A DNA stretch of 64,000 bases, taken from the NCBI RefSeq assembly GCF_000470775.1, contig NC_022438.1:1922001-1986000 (forward strand), in the 5' to 3' direction. The notes under the pieces are model-generated. The model did no database searches and was not told the origin of the DNA. It worked only from the letters and a program-made list of their open reading frames with translations. The DNA is from Leifsonia xyli subsp. cynodontis DSM 46306 (lineage in GTDB: Bacteria > Actinomycetota > Actinomycetes > Actinomycetales > Microbacteriaceae). Numbering within the stretch: position 1 is the stretch's first letter; each line of letters begins with the position of its first letter. This document shows positions 9,399 to 19,012 of this stretch, piece by piece. The position numbers and the translations under genes were made by a program.

Positions 9399-10544
9399 TC
9401 ACGCGAGCTGATGGTTGATGGCGTCGGCGGAGTAGAGGGAGTCGGTGACGATGCGGGCCATGCCGATGAGGCTGGCGTCTGCGCCGAGTTCACCGAGGCG
9501 GATGTCGAGGTTGCGGGTGGCGCGCGGGAGGGAGTGCGGGTAGAGCGTTTCGCGGAGGCCGCCGAGAAGGGCGGCCGAGGCGAGGTCGCCGGAGATGATG
9601 AGGGCGCCGGGATTGATCATCGAGATGACGGTGGCCATGACTTCGCCGATGCGCATCCCCGCTTGGTGGGTGAGGCGGAGAGCGTCGGTGTTCCCTTCGC
9701 GCAGGAGCCGGCCGATGTCGTGTCCGGAGGCGGCGGGGATACCGGAGCCGGTCAGCTGCATCGCGACCGCGCGGCCGCTGGCGACAGCGGCGAGGCAGCC
9801 GCGGGAGCCGCACTGGCAGAGAGCGTCCTCGCCGGCGAGCCGAATGTGGCCGATGTCGCCGGCGCCGCCGTCGATACCGTGGTACACCGAACCGTTGATG
9901 ACCAGACCGGCTCCGATGCCGGTGGAGACCTTCACGAGGCAGACCGCGGGGTTGTCCGGGAAGTTGGTGGACTGCTCCCCGAAGGCCATCGCATCGGCGT
10001 CGTTCTCAACGAACGTGGGCACAGGCAAGGACTGAGCGAGGTGATCGGCGATCGGGAAGCCGTCCCAGCCGGGCATGATCGGCGGCTGGGACGGGCGGCG
10101 GGTGCGCGGGTCCACCGGCCCGGGGACCGAGATGCCGGCGCCCACGACATCCCGGCCGTCGGCGGCCTGGCCGATCAGGCCATGCGACGAGGCGGTCAGG
10201 GCGTCGAGCAGCGTCGTCGGGCCGTCGGTGATGGCGACGTCGACGGTGTCGGCCGCCAGCACGCGTCCGCTGAGGTCGGTGAGCGCGGTGCGGGAGCGCT
10301 CGGCGTCGACGGCGGCGACCGCCAGCACCGAGCGCTCGACGTGGAAGGTGAGCCGGTCGGGGCGGCGGCCACCGGTGGCGCCGCCCGCGCCGGCCTGTTC
10401 CACGACGAGCCCGGCGTCGAGGAGCGCGTCGACGCGCTGGGCGACGGTCATCCGCGACAGGCCGGTGAGCTGCTGCACTTCGCCGCGGGTGTTCGCCTCC
10501 GAGCGGCGGATGAGCTGGAACACGTCTCCCGGTCCCGCACTCAT
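9399..10544 (-). CDS. ROK-family transcriptional regulator
   Basis: A 381-residue repressor of the NagC/XylR type. Residues 1-60 form a winged helix (RGEVQQLTGLSRMTVAQRVDALL), and the rest is a sugar-kinase-like ROK fold with the ATP-loop-like VSTGIGAGLVING and the zinc motif CQCGSRGCL near residue 245. The ATG at 10544 follows GGAGGAAAGG at good spacing. It is downstream of an ABC sugar permease on the same strand, so it most likely controls the adjoining carbohydrate cluster. The gene is intact although most of its presumed targets are broken. Confidence 0.88.
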   Translation of the reverse strand: MSAGPGDVFQLIRRSEANTRGEVQQLTGLSRMTVAQRVDALLDAGLVVEQAGAGGATGGRRPDRLTFHVERSVLAVAAVDAERSRTALTDLSGRVLAADTVDVAITDGPTTLLDALTASSHGLIGQAADGRDVVGAGISVPGPVDPRTRRPSQPPIMPGWDGFPIADHLAQSLPVPTFVENDADAMAFGEQSTNFPDNPAVCLVKVSTGIGAGLVINGSVYHGIDGGAGDIGHIRLAGEDALCQCGSRGCLAAVASGRAVAMQLTGSGIPAASGHDIGRLLREGNTDALRLTHQAGMRIGEVMATVISMINPGALIISGDLASAALLGGLRETLYPHSLPRATRNLDIRLGELGADASLIGMARIVTDSLYSADAINHQLA

Positions 10545-10612
10545 CCGTCGCCTTTCCTCCGGAGGCACCCAGCGGCCTCGCTCCATCGTACGAGGCCCCC
10601 GCTCGATCCCGC

Positions 10613-11478
10613 TCACCCCTTGTCCGCTCCGCTGGTGAGGCCCTCGGTGAGCGAGCGCTCGGCGATGCCGTAGAGCACGATGATCGGGATGGTCAGCAGC
10701 ACCGAGCCGGCCATGAGCACGGTCTTGGAGACCTCGATCCCGTTGGAGAGCTGCGAGAGACCGAGCGAGACCGTCCACAGGTCGCGGTCGGCGGCGAGGA
10801 ACAGCAGGGCGAACAGGAACTCGTTCCACGCGATCATGAACACATACAGACCGGTGGAGACGATGGAGGGCATGGCCAGCGAGACGGTGATCTTCCACAG
10901 GATGCGCGCTCGGCCGGCGCCGTCGATCATCGCCGCCTCCTCCACACTCGCCGGGATGGAGCGCAGATAGGAGCGCAGCATGTGGATGGACATCGGGATG
11001 GTCTGGGCGATGTACACGATGACCAGGCCGAACAGCGACTCACGGATGCCGAGTGTGGAGAACCCGACGAACAGCGGAATGGCGATGATGATGACCGGGA
11101 ACAGGTAGACGGCCAGGAAGAGGGCGCTGATCTGCCGGCGGCCGAAGAAGTTCAGCCGCGACACCGCGTAGGAACCCGGGATGGACACCAGAGTGTGACG
11201 GCGACGGTGGCGAGGGCGACGAGAGCGGAGTTGAGCATGAAGCCGCCGAAGCCCTGACCGCCGTCGTCCTGCGACATCATGACGTCGGCGTAGGTCCGCA
11301 GGGTCAGATTCTGCAGCGGGACCCAGAGCCGGTCTGGGTGCAGGAGCACCTGCTCGATCGGCACCAGACTCAGCTCGGCCATGTAGTAGAACGGGAACGC
11401 CGTGGCCACGATCAGCACGGCGATGACCACCCAGCGCAGCGCGCCGAAGGTGTGTTTCTGGACAAGGATGCGGCTCAT
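10613..11478 (-). pseudogene. ABC sugar transporter permease, MalG type, frameshifted
   Basis: The N-terminal part (start ATG 11478, two hydrophobic segments) and the C-terminal part (from about 11190, with the EAA loop VEEAAMIDGAGRARILWKI) are in different frames. The switch is near 11188, where a lost base turns the expected LVVSIPGSYAVSRL into a short out-of-frame tail. Restoring one base gives an uninterrupted carbohydrate-importer permease of about 288 residues. It overlaps the preceding permease gene by four bases (ATGA). As read, the product would be truncated after about 100 residues. Confidence 0.88.
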
Positions 11479-12443
11479 TCGTCGTCTCCCTTCCCGGCGA
11501 AGAACTTCACGTAGACGAACAGGAACACGCCGAGGATGGCGGAGAGCACGAACGCGTTCGCGGCCGCGCCGCCGATGTCGAAGCTGCCGACGAGCTGGTC
11601 GTAGACACGGACGGCGGAGACCTCGGTTCCTGCGCCGCCGCCGGTGAGCAGATAGACGTCGTCGAACTTGTTGAACGTCATGATCAGCCGCAGCACGGAC
11701 AGCAGAGAGATCACCGGCAGCAACTGCGGCAGCACGATGTGCCGGAAGTTCTGCCACGGAGTCACCCCGTCCACCAAGGCCGCTTCCTCCACATCGCCAG
11801 GGAGGGCGACCATGCGTGCGGTGATGAAGAGGAACGCGAACGGGAAGTAGCGCCAGATCTCGAAGACGACCACGGTGATCAGCGCGTAGGGAGCCTTGCC
11901 GAGGAAGTCGATCGGGTGCTCCCAGCCGAACCAGGCTTTGCCGATCGTGTTGACGATGCCGAACTGCGCGTTCAGCATGATCTGCCAGACGAAGGTCACG
12001 GCGACCACCGGTGCGACATAGGGCAGCAGCAGCAGCATCAGCGACCGCGCCAGGCCGCGCCCGCGGAACGGCGAGCGGAACGCCAGCGCCGCGATCAGGC
12101 CGACCGCGATCGAGCCGGCCGTGGAGAGCACCGAGTAGACGATCGTCGTCCACAACGAGCTCCAGAACCCCGGATCGGCGAAGACCGCGGCGAAGTTCTC
12201 CAGAGTGAGCGGGTTGAACAGGCCATTCTCGGCGATCGTGCTGAAGTCGGTCTCCTGAAAAGCGAGCACGAGGTTCCAGATCACCGGGACGATCACGATG
12301 GCCAGGATGATCAGCGTGGTCGGCAAGACCATCGTCAGGCCGGCGCGGTTGTCGCGGTTGGCCAGAGCGGACCGCCGACGCGGGCGGCCCCCGGTCGGGG
12401 CCGCCCGCCCGGGGGCGGGCGCGGGTGGTACGAGTTGCGTCAT
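11475..12443 (-). CDS. ABC sugar transporter permease, MalF type
   Basis: A 322-residue inner-membrane permease with six predicted membrane segments and the EAA motif (DVEEAALVDGVTPWQNFRHI, about residue 215) that contacts the ATPase. The ATG at 12443 lies five bases after the stop of the remnant binding-protein gene. It would pair with the MalG-type permease immediately downstream, but that partner is frameshifted and the binding protein is a remnant, so the importer cannot work as encoded. No ATPase gene is in the cluster, which is normal where a shared MsiK-type ATPase is used. Confidence 0.9.
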   Translation of the reverse strand: MTQLVPPAPAPGRAAPTGGRPRRRSALANRDNRAGLTMVLPTTLIILAIVIVPVIWNLVLAFQETDFSTIAENGLFNPLTLENFAAVFADPGFWSSLWTTIVYSVLSTAGSIAVGLIAALAFRSPFRGRGLARSLMLLLLPYVAPVVAVTFVWQIMLNAQFGIVNTIGKAWFGWEHPIDFLGKAPYALITVVVFEIWRYFPFAFLFITARMVALPGDVEEAALVDGVTPWQNFRHIVLPQLLPVISLLSVLRLIMTFNKFDDVYLLTGGGAGTEVSAVRVYDQLVGSFDIGGAAANAFVLSAILGVFLFVYVKFFAGKGDDE

Positions 12444-12447
12444 CGTG

Positions 12448-12602
12448 TCACTTCTTGAGTTTGGCCTGCAGTTGCTCGACCGCGGAGGTCGCCGTCTGGG
12501 CCACGTCGGCGGGCGAGGGCTTTGGAGATCGGCAGCTGGGTGGTCACCGGCCCGAGCAGCGCGCCCTGGCCTTGAGGGATAGCCCAGCGGTCGACGGTCG
12601 AC
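12448..12602 (-). pseudogene. ABC sugar-binding protein, 3' remnant
   Basis: Only the last about 50 codons remain. The frame RWAIPQGQGALLGPVTTQL is the usual C-terminal strand-helix end of a family 1 solute-binding protein. A one-base insertion near 12509 shifts the frame, after which ADVAQTATSAVEQLQAKL ends at a TGA immediately before the MalF-type start. Upstream of about 12602 the sequence changes to the divergent dehydrogenase gene, so signal peptide and main body are missing. Confidence 0.72.
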
Positions 12603-13634
12603 GGCGCTCCCCGGACGATCGAGATCGTCGACGCGTCCCGTCCCGCGCTCGAACCGGGACAGGTGCGGGTCCGCACGCTCTTTTCGGGTATCTCGGCGGG
12701 GACCGAGCTGACCGCCTACCGCGGCACCAACCCGTATCTGACCAGCGAGTGGGACCCGGAGCTGCGGCTGTTCCGAGGGGCGTCCGGCGAGGGCGGCCTC
12801 GCCTATCCTCTGGACGGCTGGGGCTACTCCGAGGTCGGCGAGGTGGTCGAGGTCGCGGCTGAGGAGACATCGCTTCCGGTCGATGCGCCGCGGGTCGGCG
12901 ACCGGGTGTGGGGCATCTGGGGTCACCGCGCCGAAAGCATCCTCACCGTCGACGCGCTGCGCGGCCACGTCCTCCCGCCGCAGCTCGACCCGCTCGCAGC
13001 GGCCTTCGTCCGCGTCGGCGCGATCGCCCTCAACGGCGTGCTGACGGCCGACCTCGGCGTCGGCTCCACCGTCGTCGTCTTCGGCCAGGGGGTCATCGGG
13101 CTGCTCGCCACCCGGCTCGCCACGCTCAACGGCGCGACCGTGATCGCGGTCGATGGGATCCCCGCCCGCCGCGAGGCCGCGATCCGCTGGGGCGCCGCAC
13201 ACGCGTTCGCCCCCGGCGACGACCTCGCGCTCACCATCCGCGAGCTGACCGCCGGGGCCGGGGCCGACACCGCCATCGAACTGAGCGGCAACCACCACGC
13301 CCTGCACGCGGCGACCCGTGCCGTCGGCGCCGACGGCACGGTCGTCGCCTCCGGCTTCTACCAGGGCGACGGCTCCCCGCTGCGCCTGGGCGAGGAGTTC
13401 CACCACAACCGGGTGCAGTTGCTCGCCTCCCAGATCGGCTCGGCTCCGAACCGGCTGCGGGCGCGCTGGGATGTGCCGCGGCTCCAGCGCACCATCGTCG
13501 CCGCACTCGCCGACGGCCGCCTCCCCGCCGCCGAACTCGTCACCCACCGCTACCGCATCGAGGACGCCGCCGAGGCGTACCGGATGCTCGACACCGACCC
13601 CGCGGCCGCGCTGCAGGTCGTCCTCGAATTCTGA
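12600..13634 (+). pseudogene. Zinc-type alcohol dehydrogenase-like oxidoreductase, 5'-truncated
   Basis: From about 12600 one frame reads DGAPRTIEIVDASRPALEPG and then a medium-chain dehydrogenase: the GroES-like part (VRVRTLFSGISAGTELTAY), then the nucleotide-binding fold (VVVFGQGVIGLLATRLA, about residue 140). The family normally begins about 10 residues earlier; here the frame meets a TGA at 12573 and then remnant binding-protein sequence. A GTG at 12663 could allow translation of 323 residues lacking the first strand. The gene probably oxidised a sugar or polyol in the adjoining pathway. Confidence 0.78.
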
Positions 13635-13648
13635 GCAGAGGAGTTCCG

Positions 13649-14449
13649 ATGACCAACCCGATCACCGTCCAGGAGCAGCACCTGCCCGGCGAGACCCTGG
13701 AGCAGAAGTTCGAGACCGCGCTCGCCTGGGGATTCGACGGCATCGAGCTGCGCGGCCGCGGCGACCTGCACTTCGCCGGACGCCTCCCGGAGCTGCGCCG
13801 CGCCCGGGCCGCCGGCGTCGTCATGCCCACCACCTGCGTGGAGATGTCGCACTTCATCGGCGCCTTCGACCGCGAGCTGCGCGAGGACGCCATCGCCCAG
13901 CTCGCCTCCCAGCTGAGCGTCATGGCCGAAATCGGCGGCGTCGGCGTCATGACACCCGGCTCCTACGGGATGTTCTCGCGTCGCCTGCCGCCGTTCGAGC
14001 CGCCGCGCTCACCGGAGGAGGATCACGATATCCTGGTGGACGCGCTCGGCCGGCTCGGTCAGCACGCGCAGGCCGAGGGGGTGGAGTTGTTCCTGGAGCC
14101 ACTGAACCGGTACGAGGACTATCTGGTCAACACGCTGGCGCAGGCTGCCGCGCTCCTCGAAGAGGTGGCCGCGCCCGCGGTGAAGATCGTGGCCGACACG
14201 TACCACCTGAACATCGAGGAGGCCGACCCGGCCGCCGCGCTGCTCGCGGTCGCGCCGCACATCGGGCATCTGCAGGCCAGCGACTCCAACCGGCTGGAGC
14301 CCGGCGCCGGGCACCTGGACTGGGCGCTGTTCGGCGCGACCGTCGCCGCCCTCGGCTACGACCGGTCCATCGCGATCGAGAGCCGGCTCTCCGGTCCGGC
14401 CGAGCGGGTGCTCCCCGCCGTGCCGCCGATGCTGCGGCGGTATCTGTGA
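13649..14449 (+). CDS. Sugar phosphate isomerase/epimerase-like TIM-barrel protein
   Basis: A 266-residue AP-endonuclease-2-type TIM barrel (IolE/IolI-like). Metal-binding positions are visible in FLEPLNRYEDYL (Glu near 147), VADTYHLNIEE (Asp/His near 182), HLQASDSNR (His/Asp) and IAIESRLS (Glu near 250). Start ATG 13649 has GCAGAGGAG upstream. It overlaps the next gene by GTGA at 14446-14449. It would isomerise a keto-sugar or keto-acid in the pathway served by the adjacent dehydrogenase and kinase; the exact substrate cannot be read from sequence. Intact. Confidence 0.85.
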   Translation: MTNPITVQEQHLPGETLEQKFETALAWGFDGIELRGRGDLHFAGRLPELRRARAAGVVMPTTCVEMSHFIGAFDRELREDAIAQLASQLSVMAEIGGVGVMTPGSYGMFSRRLPPFEPPRSPEEDHDILVDALGRLGQHAQAEGVELFLEPLNRYEDYLVNTLAQAAALLEEVAAPAVKIVADTYHLNIEEADPAAALLAVAPHIGHLQASDSNRLEPGAGHLDWALFGATVAALGYDRSIAIESRLSGPAERVLPAVPPMLRRYL

Positions 14450-15767
14450 ACGCCCTGCGCGCGGCAGCCGCCTCCGTCCTCCTCTCGAACTGGCGCCGCG
14501 ACTACACCGTTCCGGCCGGCGGGCTCTACCCGCACCAGTGGAGCTGGGACTCCGCGTTCATCGCCATCGGGCTGCGCCACCTCTCACCCCGCCGGGCGCA
14601 ACAGGAGCTGGACACCATCCTCAGCGCCCAGTGGAGCGACGGCCGACTGGCGCAGATCGTCTTCCACTCCGGGCACGACGACGGCTACTCCCCCGGCCCG
14701 ACCTTCTGGAACAGCCACCGCATCCCCGGCCCGACCTTCTGGAACAGCCACCGCATCCCCGGCTCGCCCCCGGTGCAGACTGCCGGGCTGATCCAGCCGC
14801 CGAACCACGCCCTCGCCGCGCTCCTCGTCCACCAAGCCGATCCTGGCGAGTCGCAGCGGCGCCGGTTCCTGCAGCGCGCCTACCCGCGCCTCGTGCGCTG
14901 GCACGACTACCTCCGCGGCCGTCGCGGCGGTCACTCCGGTCTCGCCAGAGTCATCCCACCCCTGGGAGAGCGGGATGGACAACTCCCCCTACTGGGACAC
15001 CCGCCTGGCCGCGATGGCCGAGACCTACCCGAACGACATCCCCCGCCCCGACCTGATGCACGCGGACACCGGCCACCGCCCCTCCAACGGCGAATACAGC
15101 AAGTACCTCTATCTGGCAGCGCGCTACTACCGCGACCACGACTGCGACGACGCCGACACGGGCTACCCGTTCCAGTTCGAGGACCCGGCGTTCAACGCAC
15201 TCTGGGCACGCTCGGAACTCGCGTTGGCCGAGATCGCACAGCGCATTGGCCTCGACACCGCCTCGCACCACCGCCAAGCGCAGCGCATCGCCGACGCGCT
15301 GAGCCGGCTTTGGTCGCCGGAGCTGGGCTGCTATGTCGCCCGCGACACGGTCAGCGACGAGCCGCAGCAACCCGTCCGGACCATCGCCGGCATCGCCCCG
15401 CTGCTGGTGCCCGGGCTCCCGCACGAGCAGGATCTGCTGGACCTGCTGCGCGGCCCGCATTTCGCGCTCGGAACCGTGGCGATGGTCCCCAGCCACGACC
15501 TGCTGGCGCCGACGTTCGACCCGGCACGCTACTGGCGCGGTCCGTCCTGGTTCAACACCGCCTGGCTCATCGCCGAAGCGCTGTGGGAGCGCGGCCTCAC
15601 CTCCGACGCCGCCCAGCTCTCCCGCTCGATGGAGGACAGCGCGCTCGCACACGGGTTCCCCGAAATACCTCGACCCGTACACGATGGCGCCACGCGGCAC
15701 CTCCCTGTTCAGCTGGACCGCCGCGCTCGCCCTCGACCTCTCGACCCGGCTGGAGGCCGCCCGATGA
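14446..15767 (+). pseudogene. Glycoside hydrolase (MGH1/GH63-like), frameshifted
   Basis: Starts with GTG overlapping the isomerase stop. The (alpha/alpha)6 hydrolase signature WSWDSAFIAIGLRHL is at about residue 30; PWESGMDNSPYWD and GPSWFNTAWLIAEAL follow in other frames. Frameshifts lie near 14940 (before the PWESGMDNS segment) and near 15665, where an extra A in GAAATAC shifts the C-terminal YLDPYTMAPRGTSLFSW part. The first segment also contains an 11-residue tandem duplication. Restored, the protein would be about 430 residues, related to mannosylglycerate or glucosylglycerate hydrolases. Confidence 0.85.
14695..14760 (+). repeat. 33-base perfect tandem duplication inside the hydrolase pseudogene
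   Basis: Two identical 33-base units (14695-14727 and 14728-14760) encode GPTFWNSHRIP twice. Relatives have this loop once, so the second copy is most simply a recent in-frame duplication. Confidence 0.9.
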
Positions 15768-15931
15768 CACCGATCCGCACCGCCGATCGCGTGGCCGAGC
15801 ACGTTCACCGGCGTCCCCACATGCGACGAGTGCTCGGCAACGCAGAGCGCGGGGCCGCTGCAACCTTCCGGACGCAGCTGCCGGCGGCCCTCTCACACGC
15901 CGACCGCGGCGCGTTCCCCGCCGAGCGATGA
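15764..15931 (+). pseudogene. Short coupled ORF, possible internally deleted gene
   Basis: A 55-codon frame whose ATG overlaps the hydrolase stop (ATGA at 15764) and whose TGA overlaps the glycerate kinase start (ATGA at 15928). The first residues, MTPIRTADRVAEH, resemble the beginning of SMP-30/gluconolactonase-type proteins, but the rest (Arg-rich, no hydrophobic core) resembles nothing. Both junctions look native, so I infer an internal deletion with both ends kept; it could also be a chance frame. Confidence 0.35.
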
Positions 15932-17070
15932 GCCGGCCGCTGCGGATCGTCGTCGCACCCGACTCGTTCAAAGGCACTGCCGACGCCGCCGTCGCCCGAG
16001 CGCTCGCGGACGGCTGGCTCTCAGCCCGTCCGCACGACGAACTGGTCCTGCGCCCCATGGCCGACGGCGGCGGGCGAGGGCACCGTCGCCGCGTTCGCCA
16101 CAGCGGTCCCCGGGGCGCGAAAGCGCACCGTCATTGTCGACGGTCCCGACGACCGCCCCGTCGAAGCACACTGGGCGCAGCTGCCGGCCAGCGCCGAGCG
16201 TCCCGGCGGCACCGCCGTGATCGAGGTGGCCGCGACCAGCGGCATCGGACTGCTCGATCCGCTCCGTCCGCACGACGCACACACCCGCGGCCTCGGCCAG
16301 GCCATCGCCACCGCCCCCGACGCCGGCGCCTCCCAGATACTCATCGGACTCGGTGGGAGCGCCTCCAACGACGGAGGCGCCGGCGCCCTCACAGCGCTCG
16401 GAGCCCGCCTGCTCACCAGCACCGGCGCCGACGTCCCCGCCGGCAACCGGGGCTCGGGGCACTCGCTCGCCTCGACCTCACCGGACTGCGCCCGCTCCCG
16501 CCCGGCGGTGTCCGGCTGCTCAGCGATGTACGCAGCCCCCTCCTCGGTCCGCACGGGGCCGCCCGCGTCTTCGGGCCGCAGAAAGGCGCCACCGGCGCGG
16601 ACATCGAACAGCTGGAGGCGAACCTGCGCCGGCTACGCGACACCGCGGCCCGCGCCCATCCCGCCGCCCTCCCGCAGAGCCAGCTCCCCGGCGCCGGAGC
16701 GGCAGGCGGCACCGGATTCGGCCTGCTGCTCTGGGGCGCCACCATCGCCTCCGGCTCCGCAGAGATCGCTGACCGCATCGAACTCGCCACAGCGCTGAAA
16801 GACGCCGACCTCGTCGTCACCGGCGAAGGCCGCTACGACGTCCAGACTGCCCAAGGCAAAGTCGCATCCCATGTGACAGCCCTCGCGTCCGCGCAGAAGG
16901 CGCCCGTCGCCCTCGTGGCCGGGCTGATCGAGGCGCCGACCGCCGCATTCAGCCACAGCGTCGAACTCGCAGACCTCGCCGGCTCAGCGCACGAGTCCCG
17001 CACAAGACCGTTGCACTGGTGTCGCCAGGCCGGCAACGTCCTCGCGAGTCGGATCGGCAGACGAGGCTGA
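15928..17070 (+). pseudogene. Glycerate kinase, two frameshifts
   Basis: The N-terminus (IVVAPDSFKGTADAA) and C-terminus (VVTGEGRYDVQTAQGK, a family signature) share one frame, but the middle (VIEVAATSGIGLLDPL, IGLGGSASNDGGAGAL) is in another. The switches are near 16070, where GGGC appears duplicated inside MADGG-EGT, and near 16450 before GLGALARLDLTGL. Restored length is about 380 residues, normal for the GarK/GlxK family, which phosphorylates glycerate to feed glycolysis. It ends the carbohydrate cluster and is inactive as read. Confidence 0.87.
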
Positions 17071-17185
17071 CGCACCGACCATGACCTCAGAACCTGTCCG
17101 CGGGATCGAACCGGCCCCGCCCGCAGCGAGGTGCGCAAGCCGACCAGGCACAGAACGAACGAGACTCACGACCGGCCGCCGGTAA

Positions 17186-17228
17186 CGGAGGAGTTCTCAC
17201 CGACATCCGCGCGAATCTCCTCCTTTTT
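17186..17228 (+). terminator. Possible rho-independent terminator after glycerate kinase
   Basis: GGAGGAG at 17187-17193 can pair with CTCCTCC at 17217-17223, followed by TTTTT. The loop is long (23 bases), so this is weak. The rest of 17071-17417 is pyrimidine-rich and AT-richer toward 17330-17400, with no gene. Confidence 0.3.
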
Positions 17229-17417
17229 CTGAGATTCTCCCCCTCTCTTCCTCGGATCTCCTCCGTTTACGTCACCCGTGGAAACGGCCGCTTCTTCACT
17301 CGCTTCGCCGGCGGCCCTTTCCTGATCAAAAGCTGAAATTCTGATGCCCTACTTCACCGGCCGATCATTGCAATATATCGTTGTTTCAGAACTTCAAGAC
17401 ACTTCCGAAGGGTGGAC

Positions 17418-18021
17418 ATGACGACTTTCCGATCACAGCACGGACCGCGCTGGCCCGGCGCTCCCTCGCGCTCGTCCTCGCGGCCACCTGCAGCCTCGCC
17501 ATCGTCGGCATCCCGGCTCCCTCCCTCGCCGCTGTCGACGTCGCTACAGCGACTCGACCACGATCGTCCGCGAGCAGGCCGCCGTCATCGCTCCCACGTC
17601 CGTCTTCTGGCCGCTCGCGCCCGGCGCCGACATCACCGACGGTTTCGGCCCGCGCACCGCGCCCACGGCGGGCGCGTCCACGAACCACCGCGGGATCGAC
17701 TTCGCGGCGCCGCTGGGCACTCCGATCCGCTCCGTGTACGACGGTGTCGTGATCAGCACCCAGCCCAGCGACCTCGGCGGCTGCGGCCTCTCCGTCGAGG
17801 TCGCCCACGAGTTCCGTGGGCACAGCATCGTCACCCGGTACTGCCACCTCGAAACGCTCGCCGTTCAGCCCGGGCAGCAGCTCTCCGGCGGCGAGACCCT
17901 CGGCACGCTCGGCTCCTCGGGGATCTCGACCGGACCCCACCTGCACTTCGAGCTGATGGTGGACGGCACGCACATCGACCCGCAGGACTGGCTCGGAAAC
18001 AACACGAAAGGATGGCTATGA
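17418..18021 (+). pseudogene. M23 (LytM-type) peptidase, frameshifted
   Basis: An ATG at 17418 with GAAGGG upstream begins one frame; the signal peptide (RRSLALVLAATCSLAIVG) is in a second; the catalytic domain, from about 17540, is in a third. The domain has the zinc motifs of lysostaphin-type endopeptidases: NHRGIDFAAPLGTPI (first His and Asp) and GPHLHFELMVDG (HxH). It would have cleaved peptidoglycan cross-bridges outside the cell. At least one switch (near 17537) is certain; the one near 17460 depends on the start chosen. The stop overlaps the next small ORF by ATGA. Confidence 0.82.
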
Positions 18022-18185
18022 ACGCCTACGAAATCCCTTGCATCGCCCGTGGACGCTGGATCACCGTCACCGTGGAAGCCGCAGACGCCGCGCGCGCGGA
18101 AGCCGTCCTCCTGAAGACCGTCGGACCGGTCACCATCCTCGGCCCGGTCGTGGAGCGAGAGGAGTCCCTGACCCACGCCGCGTGA
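18018..18185 (+). CDS. Small conserved-looking protein, function unknown
   Basis: A 55-residue protein whose ATG overlaps the stop of the M23 gene (ATGA), with AAAGGA upstream. The sequence alternates strand-like stretches (WITVTVEAADAARAEAVLL, then VTILGPVVEREE), as in small beta-alpha-beta proteins. It has no membrane segment or cysteine pair. Translational coupling suggests it was made with the peptidase. No function assigned. Confidence 0.55.
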   Translation: MNAYEIPCIARGRWITVTVEAADAARAEAVLLKTVGPVTILGPVVEREESLTHAA

Positions 18186-18288
18186 CCAGCCCGTGACGAA
18201 CCCGAATCATCGCGGTCGGCGACCCGATACGGATGCCCCGGCTCTTTCTCGAGCCAGGGCATCCACTGCTTCGAGCCGGGTGCGGGGC

Positions 18289-18972
18289 TCAGCGCGCCAA
18301 AGCTTCCTCGCCGGGACGGGAGTTCGGGAGCTGGAACAGCTCATCGGTCGCCCGCCGGCCACGCAGACCGTCCCGCTCACCGATCGCCGCGGACAGCTCC
18401 TTCAGGAAGCGCACCGTCGACTCGCTATCGAGGATCTGCACCAGGCGGGCGACCCGGATCTTGTAGGCCAGCCCGTCGATGGTCTCCCGGGAGAGCTTGA
18501 TCAGGAGGGTGTTCTTGGAGTGCTCGACCAGCTTTCCGTAGGCCGTGAGCACGTTCTCCCGGATGCGATCGGCATCCGCGTCCTCCACTCCCGCAATCGC
18601 CTGCGAGAGCAGTTTGTCGAGCTCTCGCGCCTGCGCGGTCGTCAGGACCGGTATCGCGATCGCCGCCGCGCCGCCATAGATGACTCCGAGCACCGCGAGG
18701 GCTTCGAGCGCCTCGGAGTCCGAGGGCAGCATCGCGACCCGCGTGTAGCGGTTCGGCTCCATCTCGATGAGGCCGACGCGGGCGAGTTCGTTGAGAGCGT
18801 CGCGGATCGGTGTGCGAGAGGTTCCCAGCCACTCCTGAAGCGCCTCGTCCTGTAGCGTCTCACCGGGTTTCAGGGTGCCGTCCATGATCGCATCGCGGAT
18901 CTGGTCGCGGACGACATGCCGCAGGAGCAAGCGTTTCGGCGCGACGGACTGTTTCGTCACCGGGATCGGCAT
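18289..18972 (-). CDS. GntR-family transcriptional regulator (FCD type)
   Basis: A 227-residue repressor. The winged helix at about residues 15-80 (HVVRDQIRDAIMDGTLKPGETL, then GTSRTPIRDALNELARVGLI) is the GntR signature and the C-terminal all-helical part resembles the FCD/FadR effector domain. ATG 18972 follows AAGGAGAAGTC, a good ribosome site. A 23-base near-palindrome lies 40 bases upstream, a likely operator for itself. It is next to the fructose PTS operon on the same strand, but no direct target can be shown. Confidence 0.88.
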   Translation of the reverse strand: MPIPVTKQSVAPKRLLLRHVVRDQIRDAIMDGTLKPGETLQDEALQEWLGTSRTPIRDALNELARVGLIEMEPNRYTRVAMLPSDSEALEALAVLGVIYGGAAAIAIPVLTTAQARELDKLLSQAIAGVEDADADRIRENVLTAYGKLVEHSKNTLLIKLSRETIDGLAYKIRVARLVQILDSESTVRFLKELSAAIGERDGLRGRRATDELFQLPNSRPGEEALAR

Positions 18973-19012
18973 GACTTCTCCTTGTGTCAATGGTCAACGC
19001 TACAGCGTACTA

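Noticed and set aside
11150..11480. Programmed ribosomal frameshifting in the MalG-type permease gene
   Set aside because: No slippery heptamer or downstream structure is seen, and permeases of this family do not use recoding.
12600..12663. Intact dehydrogenase starting at GTG 12663
   Set aside because: Conserved sequence continues upstream in frame to about 12600, so that GTG would remove the first strand of the fold; treated as truncated.
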